A DNA stretch of 64,000 nucleotides. Origin: Ophiosphaerella korrae. Lineage: Eukaryota > Ascomycota > Dothideomycetes > Pleosporales > Phaeosphaeriaceae. Position 1 is the first letter of the stretch. Every line of letters starts with the position of its first letter. Made by a program: the position numbers and the translations under genes. The stretch spans positions 62,001-126,000 of the forward strand of contig JALNQF010000008.1 in the NCBI GenBank assembly GCA_028456385.1, written 5' to 3'. The notes under the pieces were generated by a model that saw only the letters and a program-made list of their open reading frames with translations, was not told where the DNA came from and made no database searches. Below are positions 33,891-45,694 of this stretch, piece after piece.

Positions 33891-36288
33891 CTACGCGACA
33901 AATTTCTTTTCACCCCTCTTACTCCACTGATGTCCACCCTTACTATCTCCTGTCCTCTTCTTTTCGTCAAACAACTTCTTACTCAACTGGCGATACAAAA
34001 ACTTGCCATTTTGATGAAAGTTAATGCTATGATCCGAGTCCGTGAAGAAGGTATTCTGCATCTTCTCGGGCGTGACACGGTTTACCATGAGCAAGTCGAC
34101 CAGCGCAGCCGTGTTCTGGAAGTGCACGTTGTCATCACCCGTACCGTGCTGGATCACGACACCGCCTGCGATTTTCTTGAAGCCCGAGGCGTCGTGAACT
34201 CGACTGCGGTTGTAGCCAGCAGGGTTAATAGTGGGGGTCTTCATATAGCGCTCGGTGTAGAGCGAGTCGTAGAAGCGCCAGTCGGAGACGGGGGCGGTGA
34301 TGCAGGCAAAGGAGATGATGGGGTCGCCGACTTCGACGACCTTGGAGGAGAGGTAGCCGCCGTAGGACCAGCCGAAAATTCCAATGTGCTCGCTATCGAC
34401 CCAGCTGTTTTTGGCGAGTTCTTTGGCGGCCCAGATCTGGTCCTCGGCTTCGAGTTGGCCGAGGTTAGACGTCACAAGGGAGCGGAATTTGCGGCCCTTG
34501 CGGCCTGTACCGCGGCCGTCGACGGTCAGAGTGACGTACTCGAGCTCGGGATCAGAGGCGACATAGGCCTTCCAGTTTAGGGGGTTGAAGTCTTTATGAA
34601 CCTCTTTAGCGTTGGGGCCGCCATAAGGAATTAGCAATAAGGGGTATTTCTTGCTCGGGTCGAAGTTCGGTGGCAGGCGGAGCATGGCGTCGAGTGTGAA
34701 GCCCGAGGGATGCGCCAGATCGAGGTAGGTGATGTTAGGGAGGGCATACTGCTGTAGCCTATCGTATACCGCCTTGTTATCGACGATGGTGCGGATAGGC
34801 GTGGTAGAATTGATGGAGTACAACTCTTGGTATGGTACATCAGGACCGGCGTAACGCAAAACGTAATATGAACCACCGGAAGAAAATGTGCCAGTCCAGA
34901 ACGCGGTGACCTTATCATCCACCAGAGACTTTTTCTCACCAGTCTTAAAGTTGACAGAGTAAATGTGTGATTCGGTGCTATGATGCTCAGTAGATGTGTA
35001 ATAGACAAGACCGCGCTTGTAATCAACCTTGGGAATAGTGATGACTTCCCACTCGCCGAACGTGAGAGCGATCTTCTCGCCGCCCTCAATTGGGAAGAGA
35101 TATAAATGAAGCCACCCACTTTCGTCGGAAACGTCCAAGTAGTATCCTGTGCTCGAGTTGCCATTTGTTGTATTTGATCGCTGAACAGGACCAATGTACC
35201 TGGCCTGAAGGTTGTTCTCAAGCCATCCGTCAGTTCCGTCTCGCTCACGTGTAACCTTGGACGTTGCAGAATCAACGTTGACAAGGACAACTTTTTCCTT
35301 GTCCTGGACCCGATTGTAGGCGCGATAAAAGACTTTGTCGTGCTCATCGGTAACCCACGTGACTTCGCCAATGACCAGATCGTCTTCTGGGAATGCATCA
35401 ACGGGAATGTTGGTAACTTTTCCAGATTGTACATCGAGGATGTTGAAGCCGACGACAGGGTTCTTGGTGCCAACCTTGGGGTAGCGAAGTTCTAGTTCGC
35501 GTGGATACACTGGTACGTAGTCGGCCTTGTCCTGGATAAAGTAAGGGATACGGAAAGTGCCGACACCAGTCTCGTTGAAGGTCAAGAAGGCGATTTTAGC
35601 TCCATCGGGAGAGTACCACAGAGCGTATTTATCGCCAAAGATCTCCTCCTCGTACACCCAGTCTGGCACAGCATCTATTCGAGTTGGTTAGTACTCAAGA
35701 ATGGATGTTTTTGTGATACATACTGAACCAGTCAGGGCCACCATTCTTTGTGATTTGATTGATGGTGCCATTGTTCCACAGGTACAAGTTGTTGCCCTTG
35801 ACAAAGGTGACCTGGCCGGAAGAAGCCGGGCTCCACTCGGCGTATTGAATGTCTCCGGCAAGGGTAGGGTCCAAGGGCGTGGTCTTGCCGCTTGCAACAT
35901 CCTGAATTAGGTAATCGGCAAAGTAGCTGTGGCGGTACTGTTTGGTGTAGTTGACAGACCAAAGCACATGGGTGGCATCGGGCGAAATCCAGAATTCCTG
36001 GTAGTCCTTGGGGACCTTGTCGGCGGCGAGGAAGGTGCTTGATTTGCCGGTCGCCACGTTTTCGAACAGGAAGTCGCCAGAGCTGCCAGTGTAGATGTAA
36101 TCACCATCTGAGCCAGTGCCAACCCAGCTGAATGATCGTGTGGATGGGGAGAGTTGTCCTGGAGCCTCGGTGGTGATGTTGTAGGTCAGGCGTTGCGTTC
36201 CATTGCCGAGAGGCTGGTGGGGGAAGCGTGGCGGTGTGATGGCATTGATCAATGGCAGTGCCGCTGCCCAGAATGCAAAGGAACGCAT
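33891..36288 (-). CDS. dpp4: Secreted dipeptidyl peptidase IV
   Basis: Two exons (36288-35724 and 35674-33891; 49-bp intron with TACTAAC branch point) encode 782 residues. The enzyme cleaves X-Pro or X-Ala dipeptides from peptide N-termini outside the cell. A signal peptide (MRSFAFWAAALPLINA) is followed by the beta-propeller, with the substrate-binding double-Glu motif DWVYEEEIFG (residues 193-202). The alpha/beta-hydrolase domain has the nucleophile in GWSYGG (Ser about 625), Asp in HGTGDDNVHF (about 702) and His in SDHSIN (about 737). Length fits the secreted fungal DPP IV (S9B) family, and there is no N-terminal membrane anchor of the vacuolar DAP type. Many N-x-S/T sites suggest glycosylation. 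The gene is convergent with the coiled-coil/zinc gene. Confidence 0.93.
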
Positions 36289-39091
36289 TTTTGCTGGATG
36301 GCGAGACTTGACAGGCCCAACTGCAGTTCTCGTCTGTTCTCGCTGAAGAAATGCCGGCTAAAGCAAACCAGCAGGCCCTACCTCGGGAAACGCAGGGGCA
36401 ACCAGGAAACCGCGCAAGCAGAGGAGACGAGAGCACAAGAGCGCCGTAATTGAGCACACAGCGAAGCGGCCAGTATATGTATCTGGACGTGATTGCGTAC
36501 ACGGGCCTAATTGATCGCCAGCATGCGAGCTGCCTCATGCAGCAGGTGGCAAGACACGCGGTAGTAGCGCCAAGCACTTCCAAGCAACCGGCCACCCGGT
36601 TGAACATGGCCCGCCATTGGGCGCCACAGACGTTGGCCAGATTGCGCCGATATGAGAGGGGAAGGTGGGAGGAGCGAGGGATTGCGCTGCGCGAGTTGAG
36701 ATGAATCCTTGGTGTTGATGAAATGATATTCCGGCAATGCATGACGCGACCGTGAAGCAAGCCGTGCTGTTTCTGCAAGGTACGCCAGAACCACCGGATC
36801 GCGCTAGCCACTCGAGCTTCCCCTTATCAACCACTCCACCCGCCCTCGTATTCGTCAATCCAGTTCCTCTCCGCTCATATCTAATTGCAACACTCCCCTT
36901 TCTCGGCATCTCCAGCTTCTCGTCTTGCGCTCGTCGAGGTCCTCCTGCATTTAATCTAATGACTGGAGCATGGTAGCAATGACGTCATCGGCCCTTCTGA
37001 AGATTGATTGACCGCGTGACTCCCCAGCATTACGAGTGAGCACCTACATCGAACAAGTCTCGTATTAAGGCTACAGGCAAGACTGAGGAAGTACATCAAT
37101 CGGCCAGGGTGATTGCGTGATTCGTGGTGCCAGATCTGAGAAAAAGGAAGAATGTCGCCAATCAGAAATAGAAGCAGGAAATAGGATGGAGCCAACATGA
37201 AGAGAAGAGAAAAATCATCGTCCGAGGCATAGAGCTATCTCTTTTCCAAACCCCGTGCACACATTGATACCTATTGAGCTTGCAGTCACGATTGGCTTGC
37301 AGATCTTGGCCCCATGTTCACTCACACCACGAGCCAGCTGCCGAGGAGATCCGCGCAGGTTTTGTCACCAGTGGCCAATCAAGCCATCCAACCTTCACTT
37401 CACCTATTATCACCCTCAGGTGCAGCCTATAAAACTACTCCTTCTCAATCGCACCTTCCGGTTAGAGCCTGCTGTCCTTTCCGCTATTCCAACAGCCGCC
37501 AGCCTTCTCAGCTGAGCTTTACTTGCCCTCTCTGACAGATGAGGTTTAAGTAACCTGATATCCGCCTTAGCGACCCTCCTACCCAGAACCTTGGGGCCAT
37601 TTGCTCCAGACTGTGCCCGACATCTGCATGTGTTGACACATGTGGTGTCATGACTACAACTTTTGAAAAAGCATAGCAAAGCTAGCGTGGCTCCACTTCC
37701 GGATTAGGTTCGCCTGTCTGGCTGAACATTTTCCAAATCGATAAAGCTGCACATCAAACAGTGCTGAGAGAAGGGTCACGAGGCTCCGGTAGATCTAACA
37801 CATGCAGTCAGTACTCCCGTCTCCACGGCACTGGAATATCTGATTGCCCATGGCCCGCATTTGTGTTGATAGACTCGAGTGCCCACAGAGCTGGCACACA
37901 AGAGCCTTGCTCGGTTCAATCACTGCTGACCACCCTTTGATGTGAGATGCGCTGTTCGAAGTGAGCATTCGGCCATATTTCAACCAATCGTCGACGTTGA
38001 TTAGAAGCTGCTGCCACTGAAAAGACCAAAACCAAGCAAGTTGACAATGTTAGCTGATGCTTCAGAGCATAATCATGACCGAGACAAGATGTGGTGTTCT
38101 TGGTCAGCTCTTATGCAGCAGAGATCGTCATTATCAGCCGCATTCATGGTATCTTTTCAAGATTTTCAAAACCCTGGCAGTGCTATGCACACATGGCAAA
38201 CACATACTGACCGATGATTTGTAGACATTTTTTGGGGTTTTGTCTTGGAGCCGGGCACAAGAGCCGTGGCGCAGCAAAAACATCATTCCGGGCAAAAAAT
38301 CATCGGTTAACCACCCACAAAGTTGGGGGTTAGCTTCGCTAATCTTGGCCCCTCAATAGCTGAACATTTATATTTGTACAAATCCGACCATAAGCTATAG
38401 GTCCTTGGTATGTTTTCAGCTAATAAAAACGAGGTTTAAATATGAAATGTAGTACTTCAACTGGTCACATGCATGCATCTTCCTGTCTAGTTGCATCGCA
38501 TTGTCAGCAAGGCTGGGTTCTGTTCTCGTTGCTGCAATCGCGACCAACGCGCCAGAGGTTGCATCGTAATGCGCGTTTCTAAGAGGTTCCACAATTCCAG
38601 ACACGCGGTACTTGTGCTTGAGAGAATATTGGAAGGATTCGACCTGGGAGGCAGAGGTTGTAGAGTTGGTAGGCCCCGCAGCCACCACATCCACACACCA
38701 TATTATTAAAAGGAATAGGCAGAATATCGGATTTGTATAGACGCCAACACCCTAATGGCTGCCATCCCAAATCATGAGTAAGATCAATCATTCTCTAGCC
38801 CTTTGGTGGCTATCTGGCGGTACCTGTATCGACGCGGCGCAATCAGGCAACCTTCCAGACTGTAGCTCTGGGAATCAATCAATCAATCCCACCATCTGCA
38901 GTCATCTTTCGGCGGTTCCGATCTACAGGAACTAAAAGTGAATGGTATTTCCTTATTAGTGATATCGTTATCTGATTAAAGCTTGAAATTTCTGCAACGT
39001 TGTGAATCAGTCAGTCCCCGCGGACCTTCTTTCTAGCCAGACTGATATCACCTTCTCAGCTTACTACCGTTCCTGAGCTCAACCTTCTGCC
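36289..39091. other. Long intergenic region
   Basis: It contains the promoters of the divergent dpp4 and MoCo-sulfurase-like genes. Many open frames on both strands near 36100-36980 reflect GC-rich composition opposite the dpp4 5' end and show no domain. I see no gene, tRNA or repeat. Confidence 0.45.
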
Positions 39092-40660
39092 ATGTATTGC
39101 TTTGAGTTGTTTAAACGGCGACGAACAATGCCTACATCTGAAACTAAGAATGTGGCGTATAACAAGAGGATCCTCGGTCTCAGGAAATATGAGTACCCCA
39201 TGTTGAAAGGTAGCGCATCTATTTTGCCTTTCGAAAAACAACACTGATACATAGGCACAGGCGTCACATACTTTGACCATGGCGGGACAACGCTAGCGAA
39301 TAAGTCCACAATCGAGTTGTTCTCCAAAGAAATGCAGGACTCCCTACTCGCAAACCCACACTCAGATGCATCGAACCCCAGCGTGTCGAGCATTATTGTG
39401 GCGGAGGCTCGCCGGAAAGTCTTCGAACTCTTCAACTGTGATCCAGACCATTTTGACGTTGTGTTCACCGCGAATGCTACAGCTGCCGTCAAGTTAGTCA
39501 TGGAATGTTTTTCGGGGATTCAACACGGATTCGACTTCTGTTACCATCGCAATTGCCACACTAGCGTAGTTGGTGTACGCGAGCTTTCAAGGCACAGTCA
39601 TTGCTTCGTGTCTGACGAGGAGACTGAGGACTGGATTCACGGTGGAACTGAAGCTTTCGAGCCGGCGGATAGCAGTCATCCAACTCTATTTGCCTACCCG
39701 GCCCAGTCGAATATGAATGGCCAGCGTCTACCTCTCGATTGGCCTTTTCAGCTGCGAAAGCTTAGAGACAATGCCAATGTCTATACTCTTCTCGACGCCG
39801 CCGCGTTCGTATCAACCGGCGTTCTCGATTTGAGCAACCATGTTACAGCACCCGACTTTACCGTACTGTCGTTTTACAAGATTTTCGGCTTTCCCGACCT
39901 CGGCGCTCTGATCGTGCGTAAAGCCTCTTCACACATCTTGGAACACAGAAAGTATTTTGGAGGAGGTACGACTGAAATGATAATTTGCGTGGGGGAGAAA
40001 CCATGGGTGGCCCGGAAGGAAGCCAGTCTCCATGCTCGCCTGGAAGACGGTAGCATTGCTATACGGAGCATCTTGGCGTTGCGTTGCGCTATAGACACAC
40101 ATCGAAAGGTATTCGGCGGAATGGACCAAATCTCAAAACACACATCGTGGCTGGCCAAGAAATTATACGATCGGCTATCGACCCTGAAGCATGCCAACGG
40201 AGTCCCAGTCTGCCACATATACAAGTCAGCCAAATCGACGTACGGAGACCCCAAGACACAAGGTGCAACTATCGTCTTCAATGTCCAGAAGAGCGATGGT
40301 TTATGGATGGGGCCATTCACCGTGGGCGCATTGCTCAGAGAGCAAAAAATTCACGTACGAACAGGAAGTCTCTGCAATCCTGCTGGCATGGCTTGCGCAT
40401 TGGGTTTGAGTCCTACAGACATAAAAACAGCTTTCAGCGAGGGATTTCGCTGCAATCAGCAGGACGATATACGCCATGGAGGTGCGCTCTTTGGGATGGT
40501 GAGAGTCACGATCGGCGCTATGAATACCTTGGACGACATTGAGACGCTTGTCAAATTTTTCGAACGTAATATTGTTGACCGTGATTGTGGCCCACATTGC
40601 ACACAATTTAAAGCAGTCCGGATTTGGAAAACGATGATGCGAGGCGAAAAGTGTAATTGA
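39092..40660 (+). CDS. Molybdenum-cofactor-sulfurase-like PLP protein lacking a MOSC domain
   Basis: Two exons (39092-39209 and 39255-40660; 45-bp intron) encode 507 residues. The class-V aminotransferase fold of MoCo sulfurases is evident: TYFDHGGTTLANKST near the N-terminus, FTANATAAVKLVMEC, and LLDAAAFVSTGVLDL. The PLP lysine lies in LSFYKIFGFPDLGALIV. The C-terminal VRTGSLCNPAGMACALGLS carries the cysteine-containing loop used for persulfide transfer. Eukaryotic MoCo sulfurases continue with a MOSC domain to about 800 residues; here the protein ends after the small domain. It may be a cysteine-desulfurase-type relative with another acceptor, or depend on a separate MOSC protein. The start could instead be the second ATG at 39128. 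The splice joins MLKG to TGVTYFDHGG. Confidence 0.85.
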
Positions 40661-41543
40661 AGAATGCATCTTTTGAGAGAGTCGACAAAGCGAATATTAC
40701 ACAGATACATGGGGCATACATTGTTATATATCGGACATGACCAACAGATTTTGGACAGATTGCTCAAAATAGGTACCTAGTTGTACCAACGTTATCGTAT
40801 ATTGCTGTAACTCTATACTACTATGCTATATCTTTTCCTAGGGGCTTTGACTGTGTTCAGCTTGCGCAACAGCTTTTCTTCCATTACCAAACTAAAGATA
40901 ACTACTTCACTATTTATATGAGTCTAGCCTAGAATGGCAATATGTCTTTGAACGTTCGAGTCAGCATCACAATAAGAACGCCCGATAATATAGACACAGT
41001 TGCGTGGCCCCGAAAACCTGGGGATGTCACCATTGCTGCGAAAACCGGTGGCCATCAAAGATCTAATTATAAATGCAGCTGATCTGCGGTTACTGCGCTT
41101 GAAACGTGTGATACTGAAGTGAAAATGCTTGAAGACCATACGCGAAGAAAAATCAAGCAATAGACTACAAGGCTGTTCTCGTCGATGATGTTGGGTGGCG
41201 CAGCATGCTTACCCGAACCGCCGCCCCAGGCTCCAACCTGATTTAGGTACAGGATCGGGCGAATTATTCCTCCGGTCGCACTCACAACTCTCCGCAACAA
41301 GGTCAACACTTTCACTTTCCCGTACGAGAACGTTTTTCATCTTTGGATTTGCCCATTTCCCGCCTCGTTCAACGTCTATCTCGCCGACTACCCTGAGCTC
41401 AACATGTATAACAGAGCGCACAGCGGCCATCATAGCAAACATTCAACACATCAGTAACAACACAACCACAATACCAACTTTCATCAGATCTTATCTTCAC
41501 CTACCACTTAAATAGTTCTCCCACTGCTCTTGATTAAATCATA
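40661..41543. other. Intergenic; promoter of reductase gene
   Basis: No gene. The last 100 bp before 41544 are rich in ACAACA and CACAACC tracts, typical of a fungal 5' leader. Confidence 0.5.
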
Positions 41544-42566
41544 ATGCCTACCACCATCCGCAAAGTAATCTTCTCCTCCGCCGGGGGCCCCGACGTTGTC
41601 TCCGTCACCAGCGCCGACATCGAAGCGCCAAAAGCCAATCAGGTCCAAATCAAAGTTTTGTACTCCGGTATGGGCGGTGCAGACATTGCGATGCGCGAGG
41701 GGGGTTACCCCAACCAAAGAAGCGCAGCTGGCCTAACTCCAGGCTACTCGCTAATTGGCCGTGTTCACAAAAACGGTGCCGGCTGCTCAAAGTTCAAGAC
41801 TGGCGACCTCGTCGCCTGTCTCACTGTGTACGACTCGGAAGCTGAGCTTTGCAACTGCCTCGAGAAGTACTTAATCCCTGTACCGGAGAATGTGGACCTC
41901 CAACAAGCTGTTGCATTGATTTTGGACTGGACAACTGCATACGGCATGGCCTACCGGACTGCTAAAATATCCAAGGGTACACGCGTCTTTATTCATGGGC
42001 TGAGCGGATCAGTCGGTTTCGGTCTGCTCACATTCTGTAAGATGCAAGGCGCGGAAGTCTATGGGACCGCCTCTGAGAAAAACCACGCTGCAGTGCGCGA
42101 GGTTGGTGCATCACCATTCGTCTACTCCAACAAGGACTGGATGGCGGCCATGAACGCTATCGGAGGTGCGCACGTTGTTTTTGATGCGCTAGGCTTCGAG
42201 TCCTGGGACGAGAGCTGGAAAATCCTAGCACCCGAGGGCGGACTTCTTATCGGCTTTGGCGGGAATTACAATATCCTGAATGGCGGAAAAGCACGAAGCC
42301 AGATTCCACAAGTTGCAAAACTTCTTGCCAAAGGCGTGGTTCCATTCTGCCCTAACAAGACAAGCTTCTTCTACATTCACAGGGATCAGAAGACATTCGA
42401 GCCTGAGCTGAAGACATTGTTTGGTATGCTCGCTAAGGGGGAAATTGCTGTGCCAATCAGGAAACTGTGGACGTTGGAGGAAGTTCCAGAAGCTCACAAA
42501 ACCTGGAATCAAGGTGCTGGAGTTGGCGCAGTTGTGATAAAGGTGGCTGAGGATAAGGAGGGCTAA
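41544..42566 (+). CDS. Quinone-oxidoreductase-like MDR reductase
   Basis: An intronless gene encodes 340 residues. It is a medium-chain dehydrogenase/reductase of the quinone oxidoreductase type, expected to use NADPH to reduce quinones or enones. The N-terminal GroES-like domain has APKANQVQIKVLYSGMGGAD and GYSLIGRV. The Rossmann segment is GTRVFIHGLSGSVGFGLLTF, with the glycine pattern of this subfamily. The zinc-ligand pattern of alcohol dehydrogenases (GHE and the four-cysteine lobe) is absent, so it is a zinc-independent member. The start MPTTIRKVIFSS fits the usual family N-terminus. The gene is on the same strand as its neighbours on both sides. Confidence 0.9.
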   Translation: MPTTIRKVIFSSAGGPDVVSVTSADIEAPKANQVQIKVLYSGMGGADIAMREGGYPNQRSAAGLTPGYSLIGRVHKNGAGCSKFKTGDLVACLTVYDSEAELCNCLEKYLIPVPENVDLQQAVALILDWTTAYGMAYRTAKISKGTRVFIHGLSGSVGFGLLTFCKMQGAEVYGTASEKNHAAVREVGASPFVYSNKDWMAAMNAIGGAHVVFDALGFESWDESWKILAPEGGLLIGFGGNYNILNGGKARSQIPQVAKLLAKGVVPFCPNKTSFFYIHRDQKTFEPELKTLFGMLAKGEIAVPIRKLWTLEEVPEAHKTWNQGAGVGAVVIKVAEDKEG

Positions 42567-43188
42567 GGTGCTGTGCGAAATAATTACGCTTTCTCATACG
42601 TCAACAGACTCAATTTGAATTTCGCTTTTTGAACCGCTTTTGCCCGCCTTGAAATTCTAAATGCACTAACGGAGATAGGCTGGTGCCCACATTCTACTTT
42701 GCGCATGGCCCCCTTCGATCAGCCTATGAACATGTATCATATGACGATCTCGGATCAATAAGGCTGTGGGTTTGTAGGTATGCATACGTTTGCGGTGCAG
42801 ATGCACTGCTGAAACATGTGGCTTCGACACGGCAACTGGCATGTTTCAGCCTTGCGCCCAGCATGAACGATTCGTGCTTACTACATCAGGGCAAGCCTCC
42901 GTGCGGTATGTCTTCTTCGAGAAACATGACCGTCCTCAGTGTAAGACACGGAAAGGCACTGCCGTTTGAGCTGCAGGGGTGTCCGATGCAGGGGATACTT
43001 ACAGGTGGCGCGTAGACAATTTGTCGAGGAAGTAGGTGGAAAGGATAATTACGGGAACATAGATATTTGAGACATTACAGCTCTGCCTTTTTTGATCTCA
43101 TCGATGTCAAACACCTAATTTGTTTACTGCATACAAGTCAAAGACCCATATCTAGACGATCGCACTTTTCCTAAGACCTTACACTACC
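42567..43188. other. Intergenic with a short perfect inverted repeat
   Basis: CTGAAACATG at 42809-42818 pairs perfectly with CATGTTTCAG at 42840-42849 across a 21-base loop. A 110-codon frame at 42683-43015 spans it and has no recognisable features. Confidence 0.5.
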
Positions 43189-44866
43189 ATGAATTTAGTT
43201 GATAAGGAATCTCCATTCGATCATTTGTTCAGAGCTCCAGAATCATCCTATAATTTTCTTAGTGAAGATGAACTGGAATACATGTCTCTAATTCAGCACC
43301 AAATCCAACCATTCTATCCAAGATTTTCTGCATCCATCACAGAACAGACAGCTTCTTTCCGCGAACAAGGTCGTTGTGCCATGGTCGATTTCACCTCAGG
43401 CGGTCACCACATTACATCCTTCGCAAACTCTGCAGAGCTTGTCAGTTCATTCACAGACGCACTACCGCCGCCGTATCACGTACCCGATCAACTACCCCGC
43501 CGTCGGCTCTTCATTCTTGAAGATCTACCATGTAATCATATCCTGGCACTTGGATCGCGGCTTCGTGTTCCACCAAGCTTCTTTGCTAGTTACTGGGAAG
43601 ACCCAGCAAGCTCGACCTTTAATCATCGCGACCCTTTTCAGAGATGTTCACTGCCAAACTTCCGCCTTCGGTATGGTACATCTTACAGACTGGAGGTAGA
43701 TCTAGAGTCGCCTCCCAGTGGTCGGGGTATGGGTCTTTACGCACTCAACACAAACGTATGCCGATATATTCACATATACAACCCTAACGGAATGGTCTAC
43801 GATGAAGCGCGAAGTCACAATATCATGTCGTTCTGGACTAGTACCCCAAGAGAAGATGGCTCATGGGATGCTGTGTTACTTGTCGACCCAGCACCAGCAA
43901 ACTTTGTCCGCTGTCTTCCATCGAAAACTTTAGTGCCTCTGCGGAAGAGGTTACGGGATGAAACATCAATGCCGAAGCACTTCCTCAACCCAGAACTGGA
44001 TTCCCCACGTGAACTGGCATCCAGCCCTTCCACATGGGCAGCATTGTACATGACAACGCCGCAATACGTCTCAATGTACGACGACATCCTTCAAGCATAT
44101 TGCTCTGGTATTGAGATCAAGGCGACCAGTGACCCTCTCAGCAGTGTCGAGATTCCCCGCAAGCTCGTCATGTCAACGCTATTGGCCTTTGTGCGCCGGC
44201 GGTACCTGAACATCGTCAACGTGCAAAAAGGTCAGATAGGCCCATTTTCTCTACGCCACGATTACCTTGCCAGTTTCTCTAATAGCACTATCGCGACATG
44301 GAATAATGACTTCTTTGACTTCATGATCGGCTCGTGCGCCGCAATGCGGGAATTCGCGCGGGAAATGCACGAGAACATGATCGCACTTGGTCTGGATACG
44401 AAGTCTTCGGCGTCCGGGTGGGAAGCGCGATGGCTGGAACTCCATTCGCGATATGACTCATCTCGTGGAGGAAGTGACGAAGAAGTGTACGTAATATTTG
44501 GTTAGAAATTCCTTGCGACACAAGAACTGACTATCTTATGCATCTTTAGTCTCGGAAAACTACCTCCAATATGTTAGTATCCAGGAAGCACACCACAGCA
44601 ATGGCAGTGCGCAAAGCTTGTCGCGGATCACTGTTTTGACCATGTTGTTCATTCCGCTTTCGACAATCGCAAGCATCTTCAGTATGGGTGGGGATTTCCT
44701 TCCTGGTGAAACAAAGGCATGGGTATTTTGGATCGTTGCTATTCCAGTGCTAGTGGTATTGGCCTACATCTATTGGTATCAAAAACTGGTTGGACTCTGG
44801 AGGTGGAAGAAGAAGCAGCAGCTATTGCCATCGTTCGAGCTGAGGAGCGCGAAAACAAATGGCTAG
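43189..44866 (+). CDS. CorA-like membrane protein
   Basis: Exon 1 starts at MNLVDKESPFDHLF. Exon 2 starts at 44550 with SENYLQYVSIQEA and ends at 44866. Two membrane helices lie at the C-terminus: SRITVLTMLFIPLSTIASIF, then, after the short loop SMGGDFLPGETKAW, VFWIVAIPVLVVLAYIYWY, with a basic tail. This is the classic fungal CorA-like layout; the loop lacks GMN. The donor is uncertain. A phase-1 donor at 44474 gives 533 residues in frame, whereas the stronger GTACGT at 44486 does not join in frame to the conserved ENYLQYVS segment. The large N-terminal region (DPFQRCSLPNFRLRYGTSYR and similar) is the cytosolic domain. The function is likely cation-related or signalling, unproven. Confidence 0.75.
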
Positions 44867-45694
44867 ATTAATAGATACTGCCGAAAGCCACCTGGCTGAG
44901 CGGTTACTTACCAAATAATACCAAGGTGCTTCCCAAGGTGCCGGGTTCCTACTATGACTAGGATTATTGACATGCATAGACGCCTCGTTTTGATGCCAAC
45001 TAGAATGATGCCGGTATTTTGGGACTAGGTGCAATAATCTGTAGCTTATCTGCCAATAAAAAAAATACGAAATAAAGCATTCCGAGGTTATTCTCGGCTT
45101 CATGTTGTTCGAAAGCTCATAAGAACGAAGACCTCGGTTAGGCCGTCCCATCTTTTCCTACGAGTAGTTAGTAAGCGAGAGTTCCGACGTATCCAAGCAC
45201 TTGAGAATCGGTCAATCTTCGATTCTAGGAAATAGAAGAGAACTGAAAGAAGGTTAATGGCGACATTTAGAGAAAACCAATATTATTACCCTGGGTAAAA
45301 TAAGAAGAAATACGATGATCCTTTTACGCCGCCAGAAACCACTCTAACAGTATATCGTACACTGAGAGGTTAATGCTTGTGCTCGGCGTTGGCCTTGGCT
45401 CCGACTCATCCACTTCGACTCATCACCAAAAGACTCACGCTTGGCGTTCCGCTTAACCCCTGTCCATCTCCGCAGTCAGAGGCCATGCCTACCCCAGATT
45501 TCTTGGCAAATGGGGAAATGTGGCGCATCTGAGGACAACTATGCCCAGCCAGGAAGAGCACGCGGTATCTAGTGCTCTACGGCTATACGGGTCCTAAGAT
45601 TCCCGACGATCATGTAGCCGATATGGTGTTGGTTTTTAAGACACGCGCCGCTGCACTCTCAAATACAAATTCTCCTTCATCAAATTCAAAGATA
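44867..45694. other. Intergenic; permease promoter
   Basis: No gene recognised. Confidence 0.5.

Noticed and set aside
34631..35473. 280-codon minus-strand frame
   Set aside because: It lies wholly within dpp4 in another frame of the same strand and shows no domain; dpp4 has an intact active site.
36101..36811. 236-codon minus-strand frame and several overlapping frames
   Set aside because: Overlaps the dpp4 first exon out of frame; low-complexity composition with no recognisable motif.
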